Source: Drosophila pseudoobscura (lineage: Eukaryota > Arthropoda > Insecta > Diptera > Drosophilidae). Taken from it: a stretch of DNA of 64,000 nucleotides. Every line of letters begins with the position of its first letter. The first letter of the stretch is position 1. The position numbers and the translations under genes were made by a program. The DNA lies in NCBI RefSeq assembly GCF_009870125.1, contig NC_046683.1, forward strand, positions 46,639,869-46,703,868, given 5' to 3'. Below the pieces are notes generated by a model. It was not told where the DNA came from. It saw only the letters and a list, made by a program, of their open reading frames with translations, and ran no database searches. Below are positions 36,601-50,107 of this stretch, piece by piece.

Positions 36601-39600
36601 TTATATACCATTCCTTAAAAACATTTAATAAAACGCAATATGCATACACATGCATTTTCACGTACATGTACATACATGTATCTTGTGGCCAGAAACATGA
36701 AAACGAAAGAGAAAGAACTACAAATGCCACCAGAATGAGGAATGGAACAACTTTCAATTCGGTTTGCCTTTTTTTCGTGTGCCATTTCATGAATGATCCA
36801 CACATTTTGGTGGATTCAACTTGTATTGAATTCAATTTCTTTATCCGATAACGTATCGGTAATCAGTACTCAGCATTTATGAAGTAGCAAGACCTAAACC
36901 TCATTAGCCAACCCAAAGATTCCTTAGAAGAACCATTTTTTCAATCCCAATGGGTTCCAATTTGTAGAAAGTTTTAAAACAAATAAAAGACTGAATATAA
37001 TAAAGTTTCATACAAAAAGGAACCATTTTTGTTTGGTTCTTTTTGTTTTTTGAGAGAACATTAGCCCGAGCCAGCAGCCAGCCCCCCAGCCCCCCAGTCC
37101 CCGCAGTCGCCAGTCGCAGGCCGAGTCCCAGACCCAGCTGTAGATTGTGTAGAGGTCAAGGCTATAATGTTTCGTGCTTGTACATATAAACACATACATA
37201 TCTGTGCATCTGTGTGTGTGTGTGTGTGTGTGCTTCGAGAGAATGAGGGTCTGATACGGACGATACGGAATAACCGACAGCAAAAGTGCAAATAAATTTG
37301 TGACGCATTTTTTTTCATTTTGTTATTGCAAATGATATATAAATACATACATACACCCGAAAAGCAACGCCGATGCCCATGCCCCGCGATACACACAAAA
37401 CAACAAAACAAAACACGAACAAATACAAAAACAAAAACAAATACAAATAAAAATACAAATGAAATGAAAAACACGAATTGCGAACAACGAGAAAATAAGA
37501 AGGCGACGTAAGAGCACAACGAACTTTTGCGAAATGTGAAATTGAAATTATAAAATAAAACAAAGCCAAAGCGCGGGGAGGGGGATGGGGATGGGGATGT
37601 GGATGTGGATGGGGCAAAACAACAATTAAAGCGGCAGGCAGCGGCAATAGCAAAACCAATAGCAACAATAACAAGAAAGAAAGATACACAAACCGAACCC
37701 ATGGATACCCTTGAAAGAGTGTTTTTTTTTCTCTTTATTTTAGATTCCCCCAAAAGGTGCACATAATTGGTGGTTCATGGGTCGAAAGCAACTTATCAAA
37801 ATATGGCATTCATTTGTGGAAACAAATCCCACAACAGCTGTGAAAACACGTTTTGTCTATGGAATAATAATGTTCAATTTATAATCCATTAAGTATTTGT
37901 GTTTGATTTTGCTTGAATTCAGAGGTGGACTGCCCCACAAAGACTTTCGTTGCGGATGTGCCCCGGTGGAAAATGCTAGACCCATGACCTCCCCTCCACC
38001 CCCCCGAAGCGCAGATGCTGGACACTTTCTTTTCATTTCCTTTCCGTCCGTGCAACTGACTCCCAGGGCCTGGATCCTAGCCCTTCTCGGACCCGGGGCT
38101 CAGGCGAGTCTTTGGAAGCTTGGGGTGTGCTATTTGTATTATTTTTATTATCATTTGCACTACGCTTCGTTCTCGAGGTTTTTTGTGGCAAAGTCTGCCC
38201 ATCCGTCTGTATTTGTTGGGTTTTTAAGCCAAGGCCAAAGCAGGGGAATTTTTCAACTCTTTCTTTTCCTTTTTTTGTTTTTGTTGTTTTGTTGAATAAA
38301 AAACCGCTTGCAGCTGTAAAATTAACATTTTTAAATGGCAAATATATGCAAAGCGAAGAGATAAAATATGAAAGAAAGAAAGAAAGACGGTAGCAAAAGG
38401 GAAATGCAAAAATGTTTGCTAAAAACACGAAGGAGAAAGCGAAATGATGGCCCGCTGCTGCGCCCGAGATGGACAATGGATAATGGATAATTATTTATGT
38501 ATAATTATTTTCGAGTTCATTCACATGAGGAAATCGAAAGGAAAAGGAACGTTTGTTCGCATGAAAATGTTAACGAAAACCTAAGGAAATGGCATGGAAT
38601 TTCGAGATTGCCAATCGATAAATATGCACAAGTTTAATGAATTGAAAATAAATACATTTAAATGCATAAAATTAAATAGAAAAATTATATATAAAGCCAA
38701 GGCGGAAAAGATAGAGGGAAATATTATGTATATAAAAGAGAGATACAAAAAATTATATACATAAATAAAAGGGAGAAAAAAACTAAAATAATAGCGAATA
38801 AAAATTATAGGAAGATTAATTTACGAATAATGAAGACAATTCTTCTTTACTTTTGCTCTTAGTTTTATATTTTTAATTATTCAATAAACTCTTTAATAAG
38901 AAATAACCTTTTAAAAATCGATTCCTTCCTAAAGAATGGACACAGTCATCCAAGATCTAAAGATCCATATTCGATGCCTGTAAGGGCTATTTGGGATCTA
39001 CAACATAACATCTCTTGGGCTATACTCGTAAATGAGTATTTATATTTCTTAAAGAATATTCTCAACGAAAGAGGAAAGGTTAAATATTGTTTATGGGTAT
39101 TTCCGGGGAAAGGTCCACCGAGACCAAACAATTACCAACCATATACTAAATTGATGGAAACTTAACTAATTCAACCAATAAAATATAGTTTCCTTATTCT
39201 TTGATCTGAAAATCTACTCAAATCAGCAAAAGTTTCCTTTTTTTTTGGTAATTTTATAGACATGTTTTCCCTTACTATTTTCTCCCTTAAGAAAGATGAT
39301 TCTTGATTAAAGTTTTTCCTCTGAACCCAAGAAAACATTCAAAAAGAAGAAAAAAAGAACTCAAAATTATATTTGCGTCAAATTATAGCAGTTTTAGAGA
39401 AAGACAGCAATGCACAAAATTGATCAGAAATTCGCATCAATATATAGCCGCAACTTTCGCTGAAATCGGAGCTTGAATTGATTGCCGCTAAAACCACTTC
39501 CATTTATCCATCAAATAGTTGCCCAATAATCGACCTTAGTTATAATGGAGACATCATTTTAAAAGGACGTATTTTGTAGACCTTTTTACCACTTGCAAAG

Positions 39601-41310
39601 TGTAGGATTGTCCATTAAAATGATTAATTCTCATGAAAATTTCGTTCACAGAAATACTTTTAATAGAATTTCAAAAGACCACCTTTTCCCCTGAATTTTA
39701 CTACTTTTACTTAGTCCAGTTCCGATTATTATTTATAAATGCAGATGCGATTAGCGAATTCTCAGAACCAATTTGAGGGCTAAACTTGAAATCATATTGA
39801 TATTGGCCGGGCGTTTAATTTGATATTTATTTATAGTTCTGTCGCTGAAACATGGGAAATATGTGGGGGGGAGCTCGAGATACACATCGCAACGCATCGC
39901 AGATACATCGAAGAAGTACATATAGTATAGAAAATGACAATTAACAATGTCGGAGGGAACACGCCCACCACACAAATCCGAAATTCATTTTGTTGAATAA
40001 CTTTTGACGGACGGACAGACGGGCGGGCACTCCTCTCCGTCTCCGTCTCCGATCCAATCCGATCTATTCGTTCCGTTTCGTTCCGTCAGCAATTTCTGGG
40101 CAAATCAAAATAGATATTTTTGCCATGTCGCTTTTTTCTTTCTCTAACCCCCACACGTATTCCTATTTGTTTTCCTTTATTTTTATTTATAATTATTATA
40201 TTTGTATTTGTTTATGTCCGAAATGATGGCCGTATCATTGTCTAACCCCCCAACCCCCCACTAATGTTTTTATCTCTGTCATAATTTTGTCTAAATAAAT
40301 GTTTATATTCCTCTAGATCTTTATCTATATCTATGGTATTTATTTATTTATCGCGGCGCCAACACGTGAATAGTGTTTTCGCACTATTTTGGTGGGTGAT
40401 TCCCCAAAAACTGGATGGGGGAACCCTCATTTCGGATCCATCTTAGATCTGGAAACTCGAGAGACGAAAATTGTTCAACTTTTGATGCCCTAAAATGAAA
40501 CTTAAAACTTTTATTAATTCGCATTTGAAGAAATCTGCAATTCCAAGAATAATTCTTAGCGGAAGATCGAATATCATTCGATATCCCTTGTTCTCTATTT
40601 TATGCAGAATTTTGGTACAAATTCGTTAAAGATGGTGAGAATGAGACGGATGCCAAGCGGATGTTAAATTAGATATTTCGGATCGTAATCGTACGATTCT
40701 CAGTGAATTTCGGTATTTGAATGGTCTCTGAATGGGCTTTGAAATCTGCTCCTGGCTGTGGCTGTCTCCTCTTTTCTTACGTGCCTTGTAGGCCGTTATT
40801 CTTGCCATTAAACCATGACCTTGTGGATCTCCAAGAGGATCCTAGGAGGCCCGAAGAGCCAAGGGCAGACCACATTCCAGACTGGAATTCCATATTTGCG
40901 TCGCTTCAGTCGGTGTTAAGGGGAAAATTGGTATTTTCCAAGCACAAAGCTATTCAAATATTACTTACAGACTTTCCCGGAAAACCCCCCTTGGATGATC
41001 TGTGTGTTTTTCACTAGGAAAAACTATAATACCGTTCTGTGAACACAATTGCGTGGATTTCCCTTTAAATTTCTTGACTGTTTCTTTGTTAATTTTATAC
41101 GAAAGCAAAGCAGATATAAACTTGACATTGATTGGATTTCCTTCTCGGATAAACTGTTCCTAGTTGATGCGATTGCTGATTTCCCTCTAATTTTTCGCCG
41201 CCATATATATATGATTCATTTTGGGGGCATTTCGTGCTGAGTTTTTTTTTTCGGTTCATTGGAAAGTCTGTTTATTTTCGTTCACGTTCTTCAGAGAGTC
41301 GTTGAACTCT

Positions 41311-41420
41311 CTCTGTCTTTCCCTGTGTCTCACAGTCCCCGTCTCTGTCTTTCCCTGTGTCTCACTGTTCCCGTCTCTGTCTTTCCCTGTGTCTCACTGT
41401 CCCTGTCTCTGTTTCTCTTA
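41311..41420. repeat. 32-bp minisatellite, three full units plus partial
   Basis: Units start at 41311, 41343 and 41375 (each ctctgtctttccctgtgtct plus 12 bp) and a partial fourth at 41407. Units differ at only one to three positions. Confidence 0.92.
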
Positions 41421-42292
41421 TTATTTGTTGTACAAGGCAAAGAGCAGTTTACAAGTTTATTTGTTTTTAGCAATTTCATCATCGTTCTCTGGAATTTGTT
41501 CATACTACTCGCTTAAGCGATAAGTATTCGAATTCGGTGGTTTATAGCCGTATAATAAATGCTTTTGGCCCCGCTAAATATTATAAACAAGAAAATAAAG
41601 TGTGAACTTTTGTCCGTTTATTGTCTTCTGGCCGTAAATTAAACAGTTTTATGCATTCATTTAATTAAAACTATCGATAAACGTTGTGCAAACCGAAGTA
41701 CCCCTTGAGGAAATTCGTCAAAAGATGGCAATGCCTTAGATTCGTTGCACAAATTACCCATAAGAGAAAGGGTAATTAATTAATTAAATTTAATAAAATA
41801 AAAGTGAACTATTTTTGATTTATTTTGTCCAATTTTGTAAAATTTATAATTGTTTTTTTTATTAAATATATTTTTTTGTGTACTAATTTTTTGATATACT
41901 TATTTATTATTTCTTTGTAATTTTAATTATTATTTATATATTTTATTTCTAATATCTTTTTTTTGTTTTTATAATTTTTGTAATTTTAATTATTATTTAT
42001 ATATTTGATTTGTAATAATTATTTTTTTGTTGGTTTTTTATTATTTGTAAAGTTTTTAATTGGTGACCTAAAAATGCAGATTTGTATATTTGGTATACGA
42101 ATTTTAAATATAAAAAAATTTAAAACCATATTAAAAAATAAAAACAAAAATTATTTTTATTCATTTAAAAAAATAGTAAAAATTAGTGCATTGACCGATT
42201 CCGTTCTGCATACTCTTTCCCGCTTTCCCGCATTCCAAATAATATTTTATTAACTTGAAAATGTCTCCCATTTGTTCTTCCAGGCCACCACA

Positions 42293-45200
42293 ATGGACCC
42301 CAACAGACATCACGAATATCAGACACATCATCAGCAGGCGGTGCACCAGTCAATGCCACCGCACCACCAACCACATCCGCATCCGCATCCGCATCCGCAT
42401 CCACATCCTCCGCATCACCAGCAGCAGCTGCACCACCCACCACAGCAACCGCAACACCACCTCCAGCAGCAGCAGCAGCAGCAGCAGCATCCGCGTGGCA
42501 CCACCGCCAACAGCTATGGGTCGCATCCCCCGCATCCTGGGGGAGATGAGCAGCGCTCCCGAACGGCCCTCTACATGATGAACAGCAGCGGAGGCCGGGG
42601 GACGGGGGTGGGAGCACCCCCGCAGTCTGTGCCCCAGGCAGGGCCTACTGCGGCCGCCACGGCCACATCCTCAAGCGATCCGCATTTACAGTACTACACC
42701 TCCAATCGGGACCTGGCGGCAGCCAAGAAGCTGCCCCAGCCGCCGGAGCCGCCGCACCCCAGTTGGTCGTACAAGACCGGGCAGTCGGTGCCCTCGCCGG
42801 CGCCGGCAGCGGCCTCGGGACTGCGCCATCACCACGGGAATCCCGCCATGTACCCCACCAGCAGCCAGCAGCAGGCGGCGCCGGCGCATAGCACGGCCTA
42901 CTGGCCGCCATCGGACGAGCAGATGCACCATCAGCCGCAGCAGCATCCGCCGCAACAGCAGCAGCAGCGGTACTCCTCCTACGGCCCGAAGGCACCGCCC
43001 GGCGGCGGCACTGCCTCGGGATACGGGCTGGAGGGATTCGGAACAGGACAGCAGCCAGGACAGCCCCAACAGATCGGTGGCAGGCCGCATCCCGGCTATG
43101 GCCCACAGCCCGGGTACGGGACACAGCCCGGCTACGGCCCACAGCCCGGAGTGGGGGGCCAGCCCGGATACGGGACTCAGCCGGAGTATGGCCTTCAGCC
43201 GGTGGTGGCCGGCAAGCCTGGCTACGAATCTCATCCCGGAGTGGGAGTGGGGGTGGGAGGACAGCCCGACAGCAGATTCGGCACCCAGACAGGGGCTGGC
43301 GGCTACGGCACACAGCCGGGAGTGGGCGGCAAGGCGGGGGGATATGGCGGGGCCCACAGCACGCAGCTCCCGTCCACGCCCACACCGCCCACAGCCACAT
43401 CGACCGCCCAGCAGCACCTGTCGTCGCACCACCAGAGCCTGTACATGCCGATGCCGCAATTTAGCACGGAAAAGTTCCAGACGACGGTCCACAATGCCAT
43501 CGAGAAGTACGTGCGGGAGACGCCGGCAGCAGGTGGGGGAGCAGGAGGAGGAGGGGCAGCCGCCTATGGAAGGAGCACCGGCTATGGGTACGGCAAGACC
43601 TCCTCCTCCTCCTCCTCCTCCGCCCTATCCTCCAAGCCTCCTGCCGCCACCTCCTCCGCCACGAGCTACGTGAAGCTGGAGCCGGAGCACGCTCTGGCGG
43701 CGACCCTGCCGCAGCCCACGCGCTCCTCGCTGTACCACAATCCGTACACCACTGCGCAGCCGCCGCCGCCGCCGCCGCACTCCGAGGCGCCGCAGCGGGA
43801 GCGCGAGCGGGACTCCTCGCCGGCGATGGCCGCCGTGGCCACGCCCCCCCACGGCTATCCCACCAAATACGGGAAACTCCTGCAGCAGCACGGCACGGGA
43901 GCGGGCACGGGAACGGGCGCCACGCCGTACTCCTCGTACTACCACCACGGACACCACGGCACACCCTCGCCAGCGGCCGGAGCCGTGGCCTCGCCCACCC
44001 CGCCCGCCCCGCCGCCGCCACTCGCCAGCCAGCTGGCCTCCGTCTCCGCCTCCGCCTCCTCCTCCAGCAGCGGCTGCAGCAACACCACCACGCTCCAGGT
44101 CTACCCCCACGGACCGGACATCTGCTACCAGCCGGTGGCGTCTGCCCAAACCCAGAGTCAGGGGCATCCCGCGGCCGCGGCCAAGAAGTCGCCGGCGGTG
44201 GCGAAGCCCAATTACCGGGCGCTGATCAACGACATGCTGAAGCGGAACACCGCCAGCGAGCAGGAGCTCAATCTGCAGATCATCAAGAAGACCCTCAATA
44301 TGGAGCCGCCGCCACGGAACCATGTCCATGCCCTTCCGGCGGCCACAAGGGTCATCCAACAGGTGGCGGCGCCGGCACCAGCGCCAGCGCCAGCCCCAGC
44401 ACCTGCGCCAGCGCCTGCACTCTACTCCCCGCTGGATCTGTCCATGCGAACGGTGAAGCAGACGGCCGACTCAACGGAATACAAGTACCAGCGTCCCCAC
44501 CAGACGACGGAGTACAAGGCCGCCCTGCAGCCGCATCTGGCGGGAGGAGTGGGAGGAGCCGCAGGAGGCGGGGGAGGAGGATTGGGTCTACCGAGATTCG
44601 ACATCACAGCGAGCTTTTCGGCGGCAGCCAACCGGGGGACGAGTCCCGCGCCCACGGCTGTCATACGACAGGCCCCAGCCACAACAGTTCCTCATCTGCC
44701 GCCTGTGGCTGCTCCTGCCCCGGCGCCCGCCCCTGTGGCGCCTGCTTTGGTGATCAAATCCCTGCAGCAGATGCGTCCCAGCGTGCTGGAGACGAATCCA
44801 TATGCCAAACGTCAGCACCAGCAGCAGCACCAGCACCAGCATCTGCCCCCCGAGACGAGCATCATTCAGGTGCTGCCCAAACCCCTGCCGCAGCTGATGG
44901 AGCTCACGCCTGCGCCTTCGCCCTCTCCATCGCCCTCGCAGTCGCCATCGCCCAGCCCGCAGCACAACAGCAGCAACCCGAACTATCTGGGCCGGAAGCG
45001 GCATCTGCAGGAGTACAACCAGGCGGCGGCCAAGCAGGCGCGTCTGGATGCAGCCATGGAGGCGGCAGTGTCCGCCCCAGTGCCGGTGATAGCCGTCAAC
45101 GAGCAGGCGCTGGCCGCCAAAAGAGAGCGGGAGCGGGAGCGGGAGCGCGAGAGAGAGAGGGAGAGAGAGCTGCAGCCCGAACCGAGCACGTCCTCATCCT

Positions 45201-48200
45201 TCTCCGTCATGTCCATGTCCGTGCCGATGGCTGTGCCCAAGGCAGAGCCACGCATCCGTACAAAGGCGGAGCTGAAGGGATTCACGTTCACGCCGCCCGT
45301 GCTGGTCACCTCAACGACTCCTGCCACCAATTCAGTATCAGTAGCGCCTGCGCCCCCGCCACCAGTGGCCAACCTCCTGCCGCCGCCACCTGCAGTCACA
45401 GTCGCAGTCGCCCGGACGCCGCCGAACCACCAGGTGACGAACCACATACAAATCAAGCTGGAACCGGCACCACCTCAGGCGACCACCAACCATCCGGGAG
45501 GAGCAGATCTCGGTCTCCTCGAGGAGGATCTGGGCTGCAAAAGCAGCCTCCTGGACTGCTGGGGCAGCACCTGCAACAACCTGGTGGAGCAGCTGCTCAG
45601 CAAAGCCCAGCCCAGCCCGGCGGGGACTCCGGCATGCGGCAGCAGCAGCATCAAGCTGGAGCTCAGCGAAGATGATCTCCCCGTGGCACGGATCCTCAAG
45701 CGGCAGCCAGCAACAGCAGCAGCAGCGGCAGCCGCAGCCGCAGCAGATGGGGAATCAGCGGCCACCACAACCACCCAAGTGACGACGACGACGAATGGCA
45801 TCGGCTCCTCCCTGGACAACGGCGGGGGGGCCCAGAAGAAGCTGAGCAAAGTGGAGCGGGAGAAGAAGCGGCTGCAGCAGGAGCAGAGGATCGCGGCCAG
45901 GCTGGCGCCGAAGGCGGGCCAGAGCAGCTCATCGGAGAGCGACACCACGGAGCTGCACAGGCGGACCACCGAGCGGCAGAAGAAGCCGCTGCTCATGCGG
46001 AAGGGCCGTGCGCGGCAGAGGTCTCTGGGTGGCCAGACGGGCAAGAGCAGCCAGCAGACGGGCCAAAGCACCGCCGAGGATGCAGCCGCAACGGCAACGG
46101 CAGTGGCAGTGGCAGTGGCAGGGGCAGGGGCAGTGGCAGGGGCAGGGACAGTGCCAGAGAAGGGTGGCAGCCAACCCTCCACCAGCGAGGAGAGGGAGTC
46201 CAAGAAGGAGTCCGCAAAGCGGGAGGCAGTGCCGCCTCCGTCCGACGGCAACAAAGTGAAGTACGAGGAGACGGGAAAGGCCAAGGGCAAGGCCAAGCAG
46301 GAGCAGAGCCAGGAGAACAGCAGCTCCAGCGACGAGGAGGAGGAGGACGAGGAGGAGGAGGAGGAAGACGACCAGGAGGAGGACGAAGAAGAGGAGGCGG
46401 AGGTGGAGACGGAGGGAAGGAAGAAGGAGAAATCAGGCAAGACTCTGACCCACAAAAAGCAACAGCAGTCGAATCCCCCCCTCAAGAACCGCATCCTGAA
46501 CACGATGACCCGCTCGAAGCATCGCAAGGAGCTGGAGCTGCAGCTGGCCAACAGCAAGGTGCTGCGCAACGACAAGATCATCCGCAACTCCACCACGAAG
46601 ATCAAGCGGAAGTACGTGCGCAAGGTGGTCGACAGCAAGAAGGAGATGATGGTCACCCGTCTGCGGAACAAGCGCGGCCTGGACGCGGCCATCGACTCGA
46701 ACAGCAGCCAACAGAACGGCCGAACGAAGCTCAAGGGGAAGCAGCAGCAACAGCAGTCCGCAGGAGGAGGTCCTGGCAAGACCAAGACCTCGCCACAGCA
46801 GCAACTGTACCTGGAGGAGTATCGCTACAAGGTGGCCCTGAAGATACCCCACCGGCTGATCTCCATCAACAGGCTGAACAAGGTGGCCGCCTCCCTGCCC
46901 GACATGGAGCGGCGGGACATTAGCCAGGAGCTGGCCTGCTTCAAGAGCCGCGGCGGTGCCGCAGGCAGAACCCGGACAAAGGCCGCCAGCAAGCAGCACC
47001 AGGAGAACACGCCCAAGTCCATCATCGATGTGCTCCACCTGCGCGTGACCAACGGCAGCAGCGCTGCCACCAGCATCGGCAAGGCCACGGTCTCCGTATC
47101 GGCTCCGGCCTCCACCAACCTGCAGCTGCACAGCGAGACCTCACAGACCTCCGCCTCGAACTCCCTGTACGAGCAGCCGCAGCAGCAGCAGCAGCTGCAG
47201 CCGGAGGCGCCACAGCCGCCGAGCAGCGCCGAGACGACGGGCTGCCTGGACGATCCCAGCAGGCGGCACTTTAGCATCTTCGACACCAAAGTGCTCCAGA
47301 GCAAGACCCGCACCGAGTCGAAGCTCCAGCAGCGGCGCGAGATCATACGCGAGATATTTGTGGGTCCGGAGCGACCCGCCTCGGCCCCGCCAGAGTGCGC
47401 CCAGGAGGCGGGCGGCGACCACGAGGAGGAGGCGGCCATTAGCTACCAGAAGTACGAGGAGTTTCTCGACCAAATGAACAGCATTATAAGCGCTAACGGC
47501 AACAAGCTTCTGGCCCGCAGGACCCTCATCGAGGACAAGCAGCAGCAGCCCTCCTCCGCCACGCAGTGTCCGCACAAGCGCAAGTACCTGCGGCGCAAGG
47601 GCAGCTCCGGCTTCGACTACATACGCAAGAAGAAGCGGCCGGCCACCAGTCAGCAGAGCCACAATCAGTCCTCCAGCCATGCCCCATCCAATCAGCATGT
47701 GCTCTCCGAGCACAATCAGAGCGCGGCCGACGAGCGACTGGACGACACGGACAGCACCATTGCGGGCAGCTCCCATCTGCCGGCGAAGGTCAAAACCGAG
47801 ATGGATGTCCTGCGCGAGATCCAGAAGTGGGTGCTCAACAAGGGCGTGGGCCAGAGCACGATGCACAAGGCCGCCCGCCAGGGACTGATCGATGTGGTGG
47901 TCTACTGCCTGGATCGCATGCACATGAACCCCGACCAGAAGGACAACGCCGGCTACACGCCCCTGCACGAGGCGTGCACCCAGGGCTGGCTGGAGATCGC
48001 CCGCATCCTGCTCCAGTTCGGGGCCAATCACTCGGAGGCGGCCCAGTCGGGCATCCGTCCGCTCCACGGAGCCATCGAGAACGATCACGAGGAGGTGGTG
48101 CGACTGCTGCTCTCCTACGGAGCCGATCCGTTGCTGGCAACGTACTCAGGTGGGTATTTGTTGGATTCCCCCCACGAACCAGACACAACATCTAACATCT

Positions 48201-50107
48201 TCCTTCCTTGCCTTTGTCCAGGTCAAACTCCGCTGGCGTTAGCTTCAAGCAAGCTGATGAGTGGCATTCTGAGCGATCACCTCAGCGATGCACAAAGTGC
48301 CGCCGCTGACATTCATCCAATGCGATTCCAAGGACCATGGGACATATTTGGTGAGTGCAACACCGGCAGCTGGAGATGGAAATGGAAATGGAAGGAGTCA
48401 ACAGTCAGAAAACTCAAAGATGGCATCTCCAACGGTTATCCATAAGCAGAGATAGCATTTAGTATTTTAGCTCTCATCAAACATTGAATTATTGGATTAT
48501 CGTAGGAACCAATGGGAACATCTGGCCTTTGGACCGATTCTTCCTATGGCAGCTCCTTAATATAGATGTCCGATGCGCCCGAGTTCTTTTAAGTCATTAA
48601 AGAAAGCTACATGCAGTTAGATACAGATAGTTTTAAAAAACGAACAGCTTAGCTTTGCCTTCGGCTCATCTTTCAGATCCTTTAGCTAATGTATAGTATA
48701 GCCAAGGCCTCGTCCTTAGAGCTGATAAGTTGGGCAATCCGCTGTAATTAATATCCGTGTAGACGTAGCCATGTCTGTACATGGTAGCATACTTCCATTG
48801 GAATCACATGCACATCCACAGATAATGAGAATGAGCTTGATTCGTTGTACAAATTTTGCATAAGCGAACGGACACATCAGCCGCGAGCCATTCGGAACTC
48901 GTTCGATATTTAAGTCTAGTCTCTGCATCTAATGACAATCTTCCATTGTGAGAGTGTGCCTGTCTGTTTGTACCTGAGATGCCATGCTAATAATCTGCTG
49001 TATCTCTTTGTAATCTCTTTCAGATGCTAAGGAATACGGTTATGATATATTCGATAATGTACCGAACACAGCTTGTGATAAGAGCCGAGCTCTACGTAGA
49101 GAAAGGAAAGAGGTGAAGCAGCAGCAGCAGCAGCAACAGAAGTTCTGCAGCAACGTAAATGGCAATGGAAGTGTACTTTTGCCAGCCAAAAAGGAGGAGC
49201 AGCAGGAGGAGTCTGAGAAGAAGGTGGAGACAACGATTAAGCAGAATGGGGAGAAAAGTGCAACAAAGACTGGAATAAATGTAGCAGCAGCAGGAGCAGG
49301 AGCAGTAGATGCAACAACCACCACTACTTCTGCGGCAACAGCAATATCAACAGCACGGATGATGGTGAAAATGGAGCCGGGAACCGAGGAGGACGAGCGT
49401 GTCGAGCAGCAGGAGGATAGCAATAACAATAAAAACAACAACGAGGCGGAGCTGAATGCAAATGTTGAGAATAATTTAGTAACAAGCGTTGTGACTGTGA
49501 AGAATGAAGTGAAGAAGGAACTGGATGTGGATATGGATGATGTGGTAATGAATATCGATAGGGAACGAGAAAGGGAACGGGAACGGGAACGTGAACGAGA
49601 ACGGAATAGACTTGATGACATGGATCTGGCGGAGAGCGAGACAATGGATGATAGTGAATTGAATGGTGATATTTTTGAATTTGAAGAGGCCGATGTGCCC
49701 CTGCCACCACTGTACTTGCTCAAAGACGAGGGCAGTGACAAATGGGTACTACTGAACGATTTGTGCAATTTACTTAAAGTTAAATCCAAGGATACGCTCC
49801 TCAACAAGGTACGCTATACCATATACGCCCACGTGTATTCCATGCATTGAAATTTCCCTCCTCTTTCTCCCAACAGCTCTGTCCGAATAATAACAACAAC
49901 AACAACAACAATACGTTGGCCAACAGCCAGAAGCAGCTGCTGCGGGAGTTCAAGATCGATGATTTCCTGGAGAAGGCCACCTGCCTGCAGCTGCTGTGCG
50001 CCGGCGAGAAGCTGAACATGTTCAGCTCCTCGAAGGTGGTGCTCATCAAATACAACGACAGTGTCAAGAGCTTGTTGGGCGTCAAGACAATTTTAATGAA
50101 ATTTTAA
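42293..50107 (+). CDS. BCOR-type Polycomb PRC1.1 corepressor with ankyrin repeats and PUFD-like C-terminus
   Basis: Predicted nuclear scaffold of variant PRC1.1. In the BCOR family the PUFD domain binds the RAWUL domain of PCGF1. D. melanogaster has a single BCOR homologue (CG14073 by my recollection). Coding exons are 42293-48149, 48222-48350, 49024-49808 and 49877-50107, all GT-AG and in phase, 2333 aa. The start is the first ATG after the acceptor at 42283, giving MDPNRHHEYQTHHQQ. Residues 1-1830 are largely disordered: His/Gln/Pro-rich, a GYGPQP-type repeat (about 263-346), an Arg/Glu alternating tract (about 945-960) and an acidic run (about 1348-1385). Ankyrin repeats span about 1850-1990 (MHKAARQG, YTPLHEAC, RPLHGAIE, TPLALASS). 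A second Arg/Glu tract is in exon 3. The C-terminal about 115 residues (from PLPPLYLLKDEG to KTILMKF) match the PUFD pattern. It looks intact. Upstream leader exons are remote. Confidence 0.88.
48150..48221 (+). other. 72-bp intron, in frame and stop-free
   Basis: The intron after the third ankyrin segment has normal GTGGGT and CAG ends. Its length is a multiple of three with no stop, so retention would insert 24 residues between ankyrin segments. The spliced form restores YSGQTPLALASS, the expected ankyrin sequence, so splicing is taken as the default. Confidence 0.8.

Larger units (their letters stand above)
33400..42283. other. Presumed intron of the BCOR-type gene, no further gene seen
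   Basis: Large non-coding stretch. It holds GGAAT-type short repeats (about 33598-33645), a GA tract (about 34669-34687), (TC)n at 35008-35028, a promoter-looking patch with repeated ggctacggttcgg (about 35525-35570), (GT)n at about 35813-35842, CAA-rich leader-like stretches (34510-34660, 35640-35770, 37380-37660) and an extremely T/A-rich run (41790-42180). The leader-like patches might be alternative 5' exons, but I find no decisive splice pairing. Confidence 0.4.

Noticed and set aside
42645..44359. Several long minus-strand frames of 180-270 codons
   Set aside because: Antisense of low-complexity Pro/Gln/His coding sequence, with Arg/Ala-rich translations and no signals of their own.
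45475..46785. 436-codon open frame on the minus strand inside the BCOR-type exon
   Set aside because: It is a shadow of the GC-rich plus-strand coding sequence (Ser/Leu/Val-rich antisense of Glu/Lys/Gln codons) and has no domain or promoter.
48150..48445. Continuous reading of the BCOR-type frame past 48350 to a stop near 48445
   Set aside because: It reads through two introns. Proper GT-AG splicing restores ankyrin sequence and leads to the PUFD-like exons, so the read-through end is not the main product.
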